Below are positions 23,736 to 35,914 of a stretch of DNA of 64,000 bases, in pieces. The notes beneath the pieces are model-generated. The model ran no database searches. It saw only the letters and a program-made list of their open reading frames with translations, and was not told the DNA's origin. The DNA is taken from contig CM069444.1 of NCBI GenBank assembly GCA_035610835.1, positions 4,949,172-5,013,171 on the forward strand, given 5' to 3'. Position 1 is the stretch's first letter. Each line of letters begins with the position of its first letter. The position numbers were made by a program, and so were the translations under genes. This DNA is from Ophiura sarsii (Eukaryota > Echinodermata > Ophiuroidea > Amphilepidida > Ophiuridae).

Positions 23736-23955
23736 CTTGATTCTTGAGTTCCGTCGCTCGATCTGCATTATCCATCTGGCAAAAGAATTGCTCTAAACTC
23801 TTATAATCCCAATCCTCCTGCATTTTTGCTGGCACCGTAGTCGCAGCTGTGGTCAATTCCGCTGTTATATTCTCTTCTTCAAAATAGGTGGTAATCACCG
23901 TATAAACATCCACTAATTCTTCAACTTCTGTGAAGTTACCACTGACAAGTTTGAG
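23736..23955 (-). CDS. class B GPCR extracellular exon 1 (first cysteine)
   Basis: A 220-bp exon on the minus strand. The acceptor is TTTATTCCCATAG with a good pyrimidine tract and the donor GTACGT. It is read from its first base: 73 whole codons plus one base (phase 1), which joins exon 2. The product begins LKLVSGNFTEVEELV, is acidic and threonine-rich in the middle, and ends with LEQFFCQMDNADRATELKNQ, the helix that carries the first HRM cysteine. NFT and NIT are likely glycosylation sites. In class B receptors this N-terminal helix contacts the peptide hormone. No signal peptide is present, so at least one earlier exon is expected at higher coordinates. Confidence 0.82.
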
Positions 23956-24772
23956 CTATGGGAATAAACGAAACCAAATATTTAGAATAGATTGGGATTA
24001 ATTAGTGTACTACTACGCACAACTATGCATTCATATACTCCCATGCGCTGATGCAAGAATGAATGAACGTAAACAGCGCTGTGAAACTCTCGGAGCAATA
24101 CCCGTGTGTAGATGACGTCACGTATCGCTGACGAATCAATGCGTGAAATTAAAAGCGTATTGTATATAGAAGTCTATCAGCTCACTTTCAACTTATTCAA
24201 TTACATCGAGGGAAACACCCGGTTTGCGTTATAATCCACTCCTATTGAAGCTCTATGTAGCCAACTCATAACAGGTGTTTCACGAGTGAATTAAATTTGC
24301 GCGCTTCACTATAGCATCGTAAATTGAACGTAGATTAAATTAAGCAACAACTACACGTGTTCGTGTAGCAGACAAAAGTGACCTGAAACACTTCACTCAG
24401 ATCCAGACACTAGCAGAACATAATAATCTTATAATTGTCAAGGACACGTAGCGTATAAGATTGATTAACAACAATGATGTATATGTGGGTGGGTTTGGAA
24501 TGCCTGAATGCCTGAATGCCATGTCGGATATAATTTGAACAGCTCGTTGGTTTTGATATCCGGACGAGAAGAACATTATGGATGCTCACATTCTCACGGT
24601 CAGCTGTCTCTATTATGCGTGTAAAATTTACTATTTGAAGAATGTTGACTAAAATGCGGAAAAGCATACCGTTTTAATTTCCTTTCATCCAATAATACAC
24701 ACTGTGTCAAACTTATCTTGGATATCTTTTGTTTGGAAAGTATATTAAGATAAACATAATCTCATACATAAT
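23956..24772. other. presumed intron, nothing recognised
   Basis: A short GAATGCCT triplication occurs near 24498. I looked for a signal-peptide exon on the minus strand here and found none I could support. Confidence 0.35.
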
Positions 24773-25062
24773 AAAGTGGACTTAAGGTCCAAGATACTAG
24801 TATACCAGTATTGGTCGAAACTTGAACATTAAATTGTGTTCCAGTATCGAGCGATACTGGAACACTTTTATGTTCCAGTATCGGGCGATTCTGGTACACG
24901 GGTTACCAGTGAGATTTGTCTCAGTATTGAACAATACTGAAACATTTGATATATGCCAGTATCAGTCGATACCGGAACTCTGAATTTGTACCAGTATCGA
25001 ACGATACTTGGGTTTTCAGTATCGGACCATACTTCAAGAATCTGGGACCTAAAGTACACTTT
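24773..25062. mobile_element. palindrome-rich CAGTATCG element
   Basis: The ends are inverted repeats: AAAGTGGACTTAAGGTCC on the left and GGGACCTAAAGTACACTTT on the right. The interior is a chain of at least five short palindromes of the type CCAGTATCG-n-CGATACTGG, spaced 40-60 bp apart. No ORF. A second copy, split by another element, lies at 6798-8985. It may be a non-autonomous DNA element. Confidence 0.65.
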
Positions 25063-26430
25063 TTTCTGATGCTATTAATTTCAATAACATAATATTGCTA
25101 TGAAATTATAACTACAGGATTCCTAGAATGCGCTATGCCGTTATAGAATGAGATATAGTCCCCTTGAGCTATAGTCCGCCCTGTATAGTAAAGTATAGGG
25201 CATTCATCTCTACACGCAACACTAGTTTCACGCTTCATTCCGTGTATGTCTATGGAAGCTCTAGGGGAAAAAATTGACATTTTCGAAAATGGGTGTTTTT
25301 CTCTTTCAACGCATTTCGTATGATGAAACTTCAGCCACAAACAAGTTAATAACTGGCGCTTAATACAATGATATTATTAAGAAACTCGCCGGGCTGATGA
25401 CAATCTTTTATACCGTATACATATTGACTTGCAAATATCACAAATTCAATACAAACCAACCTTTTAGTGGAAATCAAAATAGCTCATGGGAAAGCATCGG
25501 CTTAACATTTCAGATAGATTTATTGCTTCACATGGGATTTTATTGGTCGGGCTTTTATTTTCAAATTTGTTGTAAAAATGTTGGTGAATTTTCATCGACA
25601 TGGAAAGACTTATACAAATAATAGTCGCCTTATCATCAATTCTGTAGCTTAAAAGGCTTATCCTTGGCACGTTTAATCAATCTTATGTTTTGCTGTAAGT
25701 GTATGTTTTTTTCTCAAAATGTTTTATATTTGTAAACCCTGCAATGTTATTTTGTCTATGATATAATTATGCTGAATAAAATAAAATAAAATCGATTGAA
25801 AATTATTACATTTTTTTTCGGGGGTTTAACTCTGTGTTTTACAGACCGTCATAGGCATTCTTGATACAAATAACCAAGCGCCATAAATAACGTTAACTGC
25901 AATGTTATTTGCGCTACATTCACACCCTTCAATGGTAATCGCATCCAAAGAATCAAGCAATGTTTCATGTATGCCCTGCAGCATAAAGCAATACAGACCC
26001 TTGTCTATGTCTTATGTATTAATTAACAAAAGACGAACTATTGCTTGGATCTTATCCACAACAATGAACATTTAGCAGTGCGGAGGAGGAGTGGGGGGGG
26101 GGGGGGGGGGGCAAGATGTGACGTGCTTGTAATCAAGGGGTATAACCGACTAATTTTGGTTAATAAACACGATTTGACATTTCATTTGGGATTAGGGGTG
26201 GGATGATACTTCGTACAGGTGGAGGGGGAAATGTCCGCATTCCCTTCTCTGGTTACGCCCATGCACATTAGCCCCAAATACTATTAAGACTGATCACATT
26301 TGATATTTACGGGCTTGTATTCATACAGTTACCAGTTTACTTATAACACGACTAAGCATTGATTGTATGTCTCACACCACTCCAAATAAGAACTAGTTTC
26401 GTGTCAGAACTAGGCTCTGCAATAATCCGT
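25063..26430. other. nothing recognised; G-run and AATAA repeat
   Basis: Contains an AATAA microsatellite near 25775-25792 and a 19-base G-run at 26093-26111. No gene or element boundaries could be drawn. Confidence 0.4.
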
Positions 26431-27176
26431 ATGGACATTTTATATTCAAGACTGAACACCTACTATTTACAGAGGAGGTATTTGTTGATGCAGATCGACA
26501 AAACACCTCTTCAACAAACACTCACTGATCAATGAAAACAAAACACAGATTATATCGAGAGTCCTACATTCAGTGAGTGTTAAGAGGTATGTTCGAGAGT
26601 ATTAAGGGAGTAAAGGCATGTCTCGAGGCGCCATTATCACCCATGAATATCTACACAAAGAGTAAAAGTATGTATATATGTATATATATAACAGTTATTG
26701 ACAGCAATTACCAAATGAATTGATAAATTAGACCAATACTGGAACTTACGTTTTACACCTGCTACGTTGCGTGCGAAACCGTCACACTTCATCAAGCAAC
26801 TGACCCGCTGATGATGTAGGGTCAAACTATTTCATAACTGTGAACATTCATATTTATAATTACCAAATGATTTGTAAAATGAATTGTAAATTTGTCAAGT
26901 AAAGGATATTTTAGACAAAGTTATGCAATAACTTCATATAAAATTGCGAGTACGCGGTTCTTTTACTGTTCTCAAGAAATGAAAAAACCAGCCTTTTTGT
27001 GTCAATAACGGCGAACGCCAAGTGATGATCTCCGGGAAGTCTACTGATTTTTCATGGTTTGTAGGAAATTAGGTTTATACATTCTTTGCACCGTTATGAG
27101 CACTCATAATACTGTGGGAAGTTGTGATTATGTTAGTTTGGACACACGCAATGTAAAATCCATAAGGTTTTCGGTT

Positions 27177-27382
27177 TTAAACACTTTTCATACGTTTGTT
27201 AGTTTTACCATATTATACAAAACAGATTTTTCAGAAATGCTAGGCATGTTTGTACTTATTTCAATGCATTTCTCATGATGATTTCAAATATGGTGACGGA
27301 ATTAAATAGTTGTGACATTTTTGAAACATTTTGTGATATTTTGGCATGTCGTCTGCAGACGTCTGCCTTGTGGAAAGTGTTA
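27177..27382 (+). mobile_element. MITE family A, copy 4
   Basis: Ends AAACACTTTTCATACG and GCCTTGTGGAAAGTGTTA. The CCTTTCCCAACTTTCAA..ACTGAACC block is deleted (TTTTTCAGAAATGCTAGGCATG is joined directly), so it is shorter than full length. Confidence 0.75.
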
Positions 27383-27663
27383 TGGGTTGACTTGATCATG
27401 CTTATGCCTTCCATCCCTGAATATGCCAAGCACATAGTTTGGAATATATACTGCATGCATCAATACGGATATCCCTCATAGTATTACATCAATATTGACA
27501 GCCCTCTTAGTATTGAATATCCACTATTTATAGAACACTACGGGTTGGTACGTATCGAAATAGCAGCAATTCAACCCATACCGGTCAATGACGGGATACT
27601 GGTAATATAGAGAGGATTAGATTGAGCCCGTGGTAAAGACGATTCTAAAGGGCAAGGTATGTC

Positions 27664-27902
27664 TTAACACTTTCCATCCGGCTATTTACCATTTACAAAA
27701 CAGAAATTTGTCAAACACTTTTTTTCAATTTGTATCTCAATAATTACTGAACCAATAATAGGCATGTTTGTACTTATATCAATGCATTTCTCATGATGAT
27801 TGCAACTATGGTAATGAAATCCAATAATGTTGACATTTTGAAACATTTTGTGATTTTTTGGAATACAATCTGCAGACGCGTCTGCCGCATGGAAAGTGTT
27901 AA
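27664..27902 (+). mobile_element. MITE family A, copy 5
   Basis: Full-length, with TTAACACTTTCCATCCGGC and GCCGCATGGAAAGTGTTAA. The flanks GTC and GAC extend the palindrome by three bases, which may be part of the element or a coincidence. Confidence 0.8.
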
Positions 27903-29999
27903 GACTCCACGCAAACTGCTGGATATTTCATTTCAAGCAGAAAGTACTAGGGGTTGGTTACGTTCTTCATGTTATATAACACAGCTTGTTTATAAGAAGA
28001 GCTGACATGCTAGTGGTTGATTTAGAGCTACATGGTAACTCTTTAATATTCATAATGATCTGTATATTTCAGATTTCTCGATAATAGTTTCAGTTTGAAA
28101 ACGTATAACATAATGTTAATCATGCTCTATGTGGTCTTAATTGATAATATGATTACAAAGTATACAAATAACACGCACGCAGCACAAAAATGAGCGCACT
28201 AGTAATGACCACGCGTACGGTTTTGCGGAGTTCACGAAATGCACGGAATACGCCGTTCCAATGTGTTCGTTCAATTATAAGATTCTCATGAAGCTTTAGT
28301 TGATTAGAGTCGGCTAAGCAACATTAATCAATGACAAACAGACACATTGTATTAATAGGATTGCTTTACGTCGCGTGACTGGTAGAGAGATCACGTGAGT
28401 TGAAGAGAGGTATGTTTAAGTGTTATAAGAGATAAAGGTATAGGTCTCAAGACATCTTGCACACCCTTGTATATATCAATCATAACCGCGTTTCGGAAAT
28501 ACGTATATTACATCAATAAGACATTCCTCTTTAGGATCGAGTACCTATTTACAGACGAGCTTGTTGGTGACATAGCATCTCTTCAAGGTATTCTGATCAA
28601 TGAGGAAAATTCATGATGGCACTGGAGAGACTTATACACTCAGTATTAGTTGTAAGAGGTATGTTTAAAGTATTACTGTTACACCTCGGAACGCAATTTA
28701 CCCCTAGAATATTTAAGTAAATAAAAGGCGAGACAGATTGATCTATACTTAAATTAATAATTAGAATAATTAATAACAATAACAGAGATGATACTGTGGT
28801 GATTATAAATGCAGTAAGTGGTATTAGTAGGAGAGGTATCATGCTTGACGAACATAAGCCTCAACACCCCTTTGACACTTGAAAATGTAGCGTTCATTGA
28901 TTTACTAATGCTATATTACCAGGAACATACTTGCCATCTGCAATACACCTATGAATTGAATTCCTGCGTGTCTTCACATTCTTGAATATTTCAAACATAT
29001 AGCGTCATGTTCCGAATTTGCACTGAATAAATCAATAAGGACACCCCTCTCAATGATTGAACAAATACTGTCTACATATACAAGAGCTATTGGTTGATTC
29101 GAATCGACTTAGCAGCTCTCCGAGCAACATTGATCAATGATGAAAACACAGATGATATTGACGGGCTTACATTCAATGAGTTATGGTGAGGTATGTTTAA
29201 GGGTTTTAAGGGCATAAGGGTATGTCTCAAGACGCCAATCTCACCCCAGTATATCTCACGCATAACCACGTGTCGGTAATGCACAGCGCAAAAATCGATA
29301 TCATATAGGAATGAACAACTTTCTATAATTTAGAACAGGTGGTGGCGGATTTATATCCACATGACAGGTCGAGATGAGAAAAGAATAGAACAATTGTTGA
29401 CGAGAAACGAAAACAAATAAAAGAACTCAATACAGATGAAAACCTTATCGAAAGTTAAATAAAGACAACTTGTCGAAACCGAGTTTTTCAACTCGAGTCT
29501 ATGATTCTATACAACCCACATCACATTGTGGACGACGGAGAGCAACTGTTATAATTCACGACCACCATAAGTGTGTGTGGACAAACATATGTTTAACCAT
29601 TTTCCTTTTAAATGTTTACTATTTTGTAATTTGAGCTTTTATTTCAATGCCATATTCAGCATATATAGCCAAAATATTATAATTGAAGATTACGTACAAT
29701 TACATATTCTTAAAATTGAATATTCATTGGAATATTTGTAATTTGTTGGAACAATTTACATCACACATCAATGAGGACATCTTTTACGATTGAACGAATC
29801 TGATCAATATAAGAGCCACTAGTTGATTGAAATCGACTAAACAGATTTTTTCAGTCTATACTGATCAATAAGAAAACAGTAGCAAATATTGTGAGACGTA
29901 CATTAGTAGTAAGAGGTATGCTTAAGGGCAAAACGTGGAGGGACGCAACCGTTCTTACCCCTGAACATATCTAGTGTACAGTCTGATATGTACCATGTA

Positions 30000-31404
30000 C
30001 TAGAATTATATTTAGTGAGTTGTAGGTAAGAGGTACAATATAGGTATAACTTAAAGGGGAAGGCCGGAGAAGACAAGGATGGCAACTCGTTAAAACAATA
30101 AATATTGGATATCCTGTATTCTTAAACTATTTTGTCAGTGTTATTGCGCTTTATTCCGTTTGGGTGCGAAGACGGAATACATATAATTGTGGTCCTGGGG
30201 CACAGGTTGCGGACGGGATAATATATATGCCGTATACAACCATTCCCCAAGCTTTGAGAAGATCCATGACGGACGCCATTAGAATCGAGGATTTAAGCAA
30301 CAGTTGATCAATAAAAACCACATGAGTAAATCTTAACATAAGTTGCGTGATTGCCTGAGACAAATATTCAACAATTGTCCAATTGAAACAATTAACGCAA
30401 TATTTTAGAAACAAAATGAGGTTTGACCGCGGGTTTCCCCTATTTGTTACTAATTTGTTTTGCTCAACGTTGGATAGTTAATCAACCATTTACCCAACAG
30501 ATGATTAAACGCAATTAAGCAACGTATTTTACTCAACATTTTAGCAGTGTGCCCCGAGGAATTCTGGTACAGATAAGCTGCCTTCAATTTGCTAAGATGT
30601 TAATTTGTATGCAAATAGTTAGAGTTGAAAAGCAAAAATGCAATAATTGCACAAATTGACGGGTTCTACGTTATCACGGTGACGCACTCCTGTACATTTT
30701 TAGCGCCCTCAAGTGAAACGGGCTCTCGTTCCGGAGCTGACTGTACAAGACTTGTTTAGACCCGCCCCGTCTTCTTTTATACTATACTATTATACTATAT
30801 TATACTATTTTGACTTGGCATTCAAACCTTCCGAGTTGGTTGCAACTGAACTAAAATGCTTCAGCTATCAATATTGTAACGACATTGATTATTTTGGAAG
30901 TGACATTGAAAAGAATGTCAACACATAGCAGTAACGTATCTTGATGAAATGGGACATCTTCTGGTTCTTTGCGGATCTAAAATACCAAATAATATACCAA
31001 TACAATTTTAGAGGTACCAAAGGATGAGGAAACATGATTGAAGTTTTTATGTTAATTCAACAAAACACATCTGAATGCTTCGCCAGTACGCTGGTGACAT
31101 GAAGAGAGATGACTAACGACTGCAGCTAGTCTGGATACTTGTCAGTGCATACTTGCGACTTGACGTGCGACTATTTCAATGTCTTATACATGTTATTTAG
31201 ATAAACTCTCAAAAGTTCATGTTCACAGTTCACCTGATCTGAAAATGTCTCTGATGTACACAAGTGTGTGAAGGACCCACTTGATATCCGATTCGGGTGG
31301 TTTCTTGTTCCGGAAGAGCAGGGGTGTATATTGACAAGTACTTTAAGGCCGCCGTGGTGAACGACATTATCACATGTACCAAATATTAATAATATAGTAC
31401 TATG
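30000..31404. other. nothing recognised
   Basis: A TACTA/TATAC microsatellite lies at about 30778-30810. Several small ORFs show no protein character. Confidence 0.35.
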
Positions 31405-31624
31405 TTAACACTTTCCATGCGGCAGGATATATCACAAAAAAGTATCACAAATTGATGTCAAATTTGATAAATGTCATTACCATATTTGGAATCACCATGA
31501 GAAATGCATTAAAATAAGTACAAACATGCCTAGTATTGGTTCAGTAATCGTTGAGATAGACTCAAAATGTCGGGAAAGGTTTCTGAAAATTCTGTTTTGT
31601 ATTTTGTAAATCTTCAGCTATTAT
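31405..31624 (-). mobile_element. MITE family A, copy 6 (inverted)
   Basis: Starts TTAACACTTTCCATGCGGC, then CATTACCATATTTGGAATCA and GGAAAGGTTTCTGAAAATTC in reverse order of the family. The last ~20 bp (other inverted repeat) are missing, so the copy is truncated. Confidence 0.7.
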
Positions 31625-32094
31625 GAGTGTGTGTCAAATATTAACAATTTACACATTGTGTTCTTGAATTTTATATTTATACTACGTACGTATGAATTCA
31701 AGAATTTAGTATGCTTTTCAAACTTCAGTTGTGCAATATAATATAAACAATACACAACACTAAAAAACACAGTGAATATCAATATCATACATTCTCCCAG
31801 CGACTATATTCGTATATTCTTGTATAACTTAATTCTTGTCAGTATATGAAAACGGCTATTAAATCAGTAGCGCGTCTGTGGAGGTGTAGCCATGGTGTGA
31901 AAATAAGCTCCTTTATGGGCCAAACATTAGCAATTAACGGGCAAGTTCAACATATTTCAATGGGAGCAAAACTATTAGGAAATGAGGATACTACAGTGCA
32001 ACTTACCATGGGCGCCTTTTATTTCAATTTGTTATACACCACCAAAGATGAACATGAAATCAATTGAGTATTTTCTCCAAATACTTTTAAACCC

Positions 32095-32823
32095 TATGGT
32101 ACAAACATGATTTTAAGCTCATTTTATAGATTATTTTATATTTTATAAGATTATGTTTCAACAAATGTGACTATTACTATTATGAAACCATTGTAATCAT
32201 GAATCGATTGCATTGTCCTTGACTTTTTCTCTATTCGCTACACAGTGAGCTTATCCTAATTTATCGGTTTACATACATGACTATAACAACAACAACAAAA
32301 TTAACCGATGATAGCAAACTTATACATTTTTGGAAAGCTCTCAATTAGGGGAATTCAAAAATGCTATTTAAATCAGGATAGGGTACATACCCCTAAAAAT
32401 ATACTTGTAAACTCTAATAAATATGAAATTTAAACGTTTGTGCTCATTTACATCTCGATATAGTATTTTTCAACAAGTTACCATTGACAACCATTATTTT
32501 CTGATGGGTAATTGCACGAGGAATTAATATGCACAGTAAAATTTTGATTGGGATAGGTATAAAAATATTATTGAGCTTAAATCAAATATGAAAAGAAATC
32601 GATATTTTTTAACATTCTTAATCACAACATGTTACCATTACGTCCTATATACATTCCAATAGCATATTTGGATTTCTTGTGAGTTTACCGTTCAGAAAAT
32701 ATTATACTTTTTATGGGGTAGAACAAGTAGTTATTGCGATATGCTAATTCGAATCTCAGATAGTGTAAAATGTAAACATCTGTACATGCAACGGTAAGGG
32801 TGGCGAGTTCAAAACACATGGCC
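32095..32823 (+). mobile_element. solo unit of the GGCC-type DNA element
   Basis: About 729 bp closely related to the tandem units at 42874-44407. It starts TATGGTACAAACATGATTTT and ends GCGAGTTCAAAACACATGGCC, the right terminal inverted repeat of that element. No left terminal repeat was found in the preceding 300 bp, so it is a partial copy or starts differently. Confidence 0.7.
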
Positions 32824-33523
32824 TTATAACATTTTGGTGTGTATGTCAATACGCTTTAATGATGGTTATGTTCAAATAAATTATAAAAATATTGGTAGTC
32901 AATTATGCAAATTAATGAAAATACATAAATTATAAATGCAAAGACATTTTCTTTTTTGCTCATACATTAATGTCGGAATTAAGATTATGCACAGCATATC
33001 TGAATGTACATGTTTCCAACCTATAAACATATCCAGATATAAATTAAAATCTGTTAATGATTTGATCCTAATTAAAATGTAAATAACACGCAAAAGACTT
33101 CATTGAAAGTAGTGTTTTTATAGTCATTTAAAGGTAGGTATTCCGATTTTCAACTATTTTTTTTCTATTCTACATAAAGGGTCATCCTTAACATAGTCAT
33201 ATTCCAAAGTTCGAGTTGCATAATTCCAATGGTTCTTATTTTAGAAGCACGTAGGTGACAAGCAATTTGCCCTTTGAGTAGTACACAAACTGGCCGGCTG
33301 GTTTTAAACCCCCTTTGGCAGTAATCCACTGCATTTTGGCCTATAACGTCCAGATGGAACATATCCTGCACGTTTAAGTGAATTTGATATAAAATGATAG
33401 AATTTGGTATAAAAGAGAATTGATGATCTGATGCACTGTATGAGACCATTGGCTAATGTATACTGACGTGCTAATAATTAATAACCCTTTTCATAGCTTG
33501 AACAGCCTGTATAATAACTAAGA
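32824..33523. other. nothing recognised
   Basis: AT-rich, without gene or repeat boundaries. Confidence 0.35.
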
Positions 33524-33743
33524 TAACACATTCAACGAGGCTTTTGGTTTTACCATACTCTACCCTCGAGATGTACAACTTTCAAGGTCTATCTCAAGTA
33601 TATCTGAATCGATACTAGGTATGTATGTACTTATTTTAATGCATTTCTCATGGTTATGAAATATAATTATTTTGACATTTTTGAAACAATTTGTGACATT
33701 TCGGAATGTCGTCTGCAGACGCCTGTCGCGTGAAAAGTGTTAA
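33524..33743 (+). mobile_element. MITE family A, copy 7
   Basis: The left end is degraded (TAACACATTCAACGAGGC). The right end GTCTGCAGACGCCTGTCGCG..AAAGTGTTAA is well conserved. An internal deletion removes part of the CAGATTTTTCAGAAACC block. Confidence 0.7.
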
Positions 33744-33899
33744 TATCGGTAACTTGGTAAATTCTATGAACAAACAACAATATTTGCATATGCTGTACAA
33801 TGATTAATCGTTAGTCAACATACCACGTATCTAACTCATTTATTTAAAGGAAGGTGGATTTCAAACATCGAATTTAAAGAGAAAATGCCTTCAAGGGTA

Positions 33900-34420
33900 C
33901 AGGTCGATGTTCCGACGTGTCATTTGTCCGAATGGTTTTTATCACGTCAGTTTTTTACTATGAACGTTTAATATTCTTTCGAAGAGACATTTCTCCGAAA
34001 GTTTGTTTTCCGATAGATTGTTATTCCGACCGTTTATTGGTCCTAAAAATAATTGATCCGAAATGCAATTGATTTGAAAGAGCAAAGACGTTTAGGAAAG
34101 ATGACCTTTGGAGATGGTTTCTACTCATAAGGGCCTTTCTTCGATTTTGGAGCAAAGATCTTTCGAAGTGATGATCCTTGTTTTCTTCAAACTGTTTTAC
34201 TCGGAAAGGTCGACATTCCAAACATTTTTCGGAGACACTAATTTTTTGAACCAGTAAATATCGGACCAGTGACCCCCAGCAAACCTTCGGAAAATGATCT
34301 TTCGGAAAAAAATCACTTTCGGGATAATGGCCTAATTTTTCGGTGTAATGACTCTCCGGATTAGAAAATCGGAACAATGACCTATCGGAACGAAAGAAAT
34401 AACCTATCGAACATATGAAC
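33900..34420. repeat. degenerate TTCCGAAAG-rich minisatellite
   Basis: At least 15 variants of a TTCCGAAAG / CTTTCGGA core joined to TGACC or ATGATC, spaced roughly 20-30 bp, in both orientations. Examples are GATCTTTCGGAAAAAAATC near 34298 and GACATTTCTCCGAAAG near 33984. A weak ORF runs through it on the minus strand (34021-34377), as expected from a repeat poor in stops; I do not regard it as a gene. Confidence 0.6.
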
Positions 34421-34652
34421 TTTCATAGAGGACCCGTCCTCGCCTTGAACACCTACGTAATCGACAAAGCAACTCTACATCAAAACATGCGTCATATATT
34501 ATTTATTTTAACACCATCTATAATATCATCCCAAATACATTTTGAAACAACTTCCTTTCGGTCAAATAGTTCTGTTTGTTTTAAACCTATTATACTTTTT
34601 GATTTGGTGTAATACACTGTATTAAAGCTCCACTGGAATCAAACAGCTCGAT

Positions 34653-34882
34653 AAAACACTTTCCATTATAGTCTTAAATTATACAAAACAGATTTTTCAG
34701 AAACCTTTCCCAACTGTCAAAGTCTATCCAAAGAACTATTATAAATGTTTGTACTTATTTGAATGCATTTCTCATTGTGAATCCAAATAGGGTGACGAAA
34801 TTCAATATTTTGACATTTTTGAATCATTTTGAGAAATGTTGGAACTGTTGTCTGCAGACGACTGCCGCGTTGAAAGGTTTAA
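34653..34882 (+). mobile_element. MITE family A, copy 8
   Basis: Left end AAAACACTTTCCATTATAG, right end GCCGCGTTGAAAGGTTTAA. The interior is near full length with the CAGATTTTTCAGAAACCTTT block intact. Confidence 0.75.
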
Positions 34883-35474
34883 AGCTAGATCAATATCGAC
34901 CGTTTGCCTTATTTTCTTAAACTGTTATGTGCTCATGTTCATAGCTATGCATTAGAGCCACGTGTGTCTCAGATGTTCACATGATAGTGTGAATAACACA
35001 CTTGAACTTCAAGTTCGTTTCCTGTTCTGCTAGAGCAAGGATGTGTTACGAAGTACCATGAGGCCACCTATACAGCTGCGTGTCCAAAAACTGCAGAGCT
35101 GATAACTGAAAAAGTAGGAAACTTAGCTGCTTCGTATTTTGGGAGATAAAGGTAAAACATATCTCAGACCTAAATCGTTGAAATTGTGAGACCAATCCAA
35201 TGGTACCCTTCTAGAATACACAGCTTTCAATAGAACATGGTCAGAACCAGATTGTTGTTTTTTAATTTAACAATAAATCACCCGTGCGTTGCATCTCTAT
35301 ATTGCCCACAGACACATAGATGAAAAGCAAGTTATGACAAGAAGTGTGCTATTGCCTCCGAAAGCAAACGAGAGATAGAACTTTTATTCATTTAAACAAA
35401 TCAAACTTTTTCAAAATCATATAACACATTAGTGTTACACACATTTTTCAGAATCAAATCTTAAGATAATCAAT

Positions 35475-35672
35475 TGGTGGAAATGAAATTGGAGGAGGCA
35501 AAATGTAGACGCCGAGCTCCTACCCCGAAGCTAAGACACGGCCACACTATGGATCAAATTCCGATATAAGAAATTGGTGGAAAAGAAATTGGAGGAGGCA
35601 AAATGGAGACGCCGAGCTCCTACCCCGGGGCTATGACACGGCCACACTAAGGGATCAAATTCCGATATAAGA
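35475..35672 (+). repeat. tandem duplication, ~105-bp unit
   Basis: Two near-identical copies of a segment containing TTGGAGGAGGCAAAATG, GACGCCGAGCTCCTACCCCG and ACGGCCACACTA, ending CAAATTCCGATATAAGA. It lies about 100 bp before the Penelope-like fragment and could be its neighbouring sequence. Confidence 0.75.
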
Positions 35673-35774
35673 TTTCTGAATTTTACAAAACAACTTTGAT
35701 ATCATTACCAAATAGGTTCATAAGGATCGTTGAGTAGAATACTTATGAAAGGTTCATTGTACTGATCCAATAAC

Positions 35775-35914
35775 ATGTACTCACGTGTACGTTTCGGATA
35801 CGTCTGTATCCTTTGTCAACACTTGTGGTAGTGACGATCTTGACGACTCTTGGAGTTGCCATTTGATTTATCATCATGGGATTTTTTCCCCGATGATAAA
35901 AGATCATCGAATAC
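35775..35914 (-). mobile_element. inverted partial copy of a Penelope-like 3' end
   Basis: Read on the minus strand from 35914, the sequence repeats the end of the plus-strand copy (36297-36345): TTCGATGATCTTTTATCATC, then AAAAAATCCC and TGATGATAAATC. It continues past the point where the plus-strand copy diverges, with an open frame FDDLLSSGKKSHDDK. The segment 35775-35820 has a shape like a hammerhead ribozyme: a GGATAC/GTATCC stem, GAAAC, then a GTAC/GTAC stem. The other core strand reads TTGACAA in place of CTGANGA, so it would be inactive. Confidence 0.5.

Larger units (their letters stand above)
2553..23955 (-). other. part of a class B (secretin-family) GPCR gene
   Basis: This span joins three exons (23736-23955, 10784-10882, 2553-2638) that splice in frame to about 135 residues. 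The joined product contains all six HRM cysteines in order: FFCQM, PYCNA, ILCWP, LPCPN, KLCQT and GECLY. Such receptors sit in the plasma membrane, bind peptide hormones with this domain and signal through G proteins. The introns are 12853 and 8145 bp and hold most of the repeats in the left third of the window. The first exon(s) with the signal peptide should lie above 23955. CRF/diuretic-hormone- or calcitonin-like receptors are the closest in motif style (CNAT..D.ILCWPP), but this is an impression from memory. Confidence 0.83.
26431..29950 (+). repeat. degenerate dispersed repeat, about five copies
   Basis: Diverged copies near 26490-26640, 28300-28460, 28500-28700, 29030-29290 and 29780-29950. 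Shared text includes GATCAATGA-AAAAC, then TAAGAGGTATGTTTAAG, then AAGGTATGTCTCAAGACGCC, and in some copies CATAACCACGTGTCGG. Spacing varies, with MITE A copies and other sequence between. No ORF is kept between copies. It could be an old element amplified locally. Confidence 0.6.

Noticed and set aside
26752..26808. Short minus-strand exon candidate (VSCLMKCDGFARNVAGVK) before a GTAAGT donor
   Set aside because: The acceptor is weak and the end phase (1) does not fit the start of receptor exon 1 (phase 0). No homology recognised.
34021..34377. 118-codon minus-strand ORF
   Set aside because: It runs through the TTCCGAAAG-type minisatellite and has no domain-like composition.
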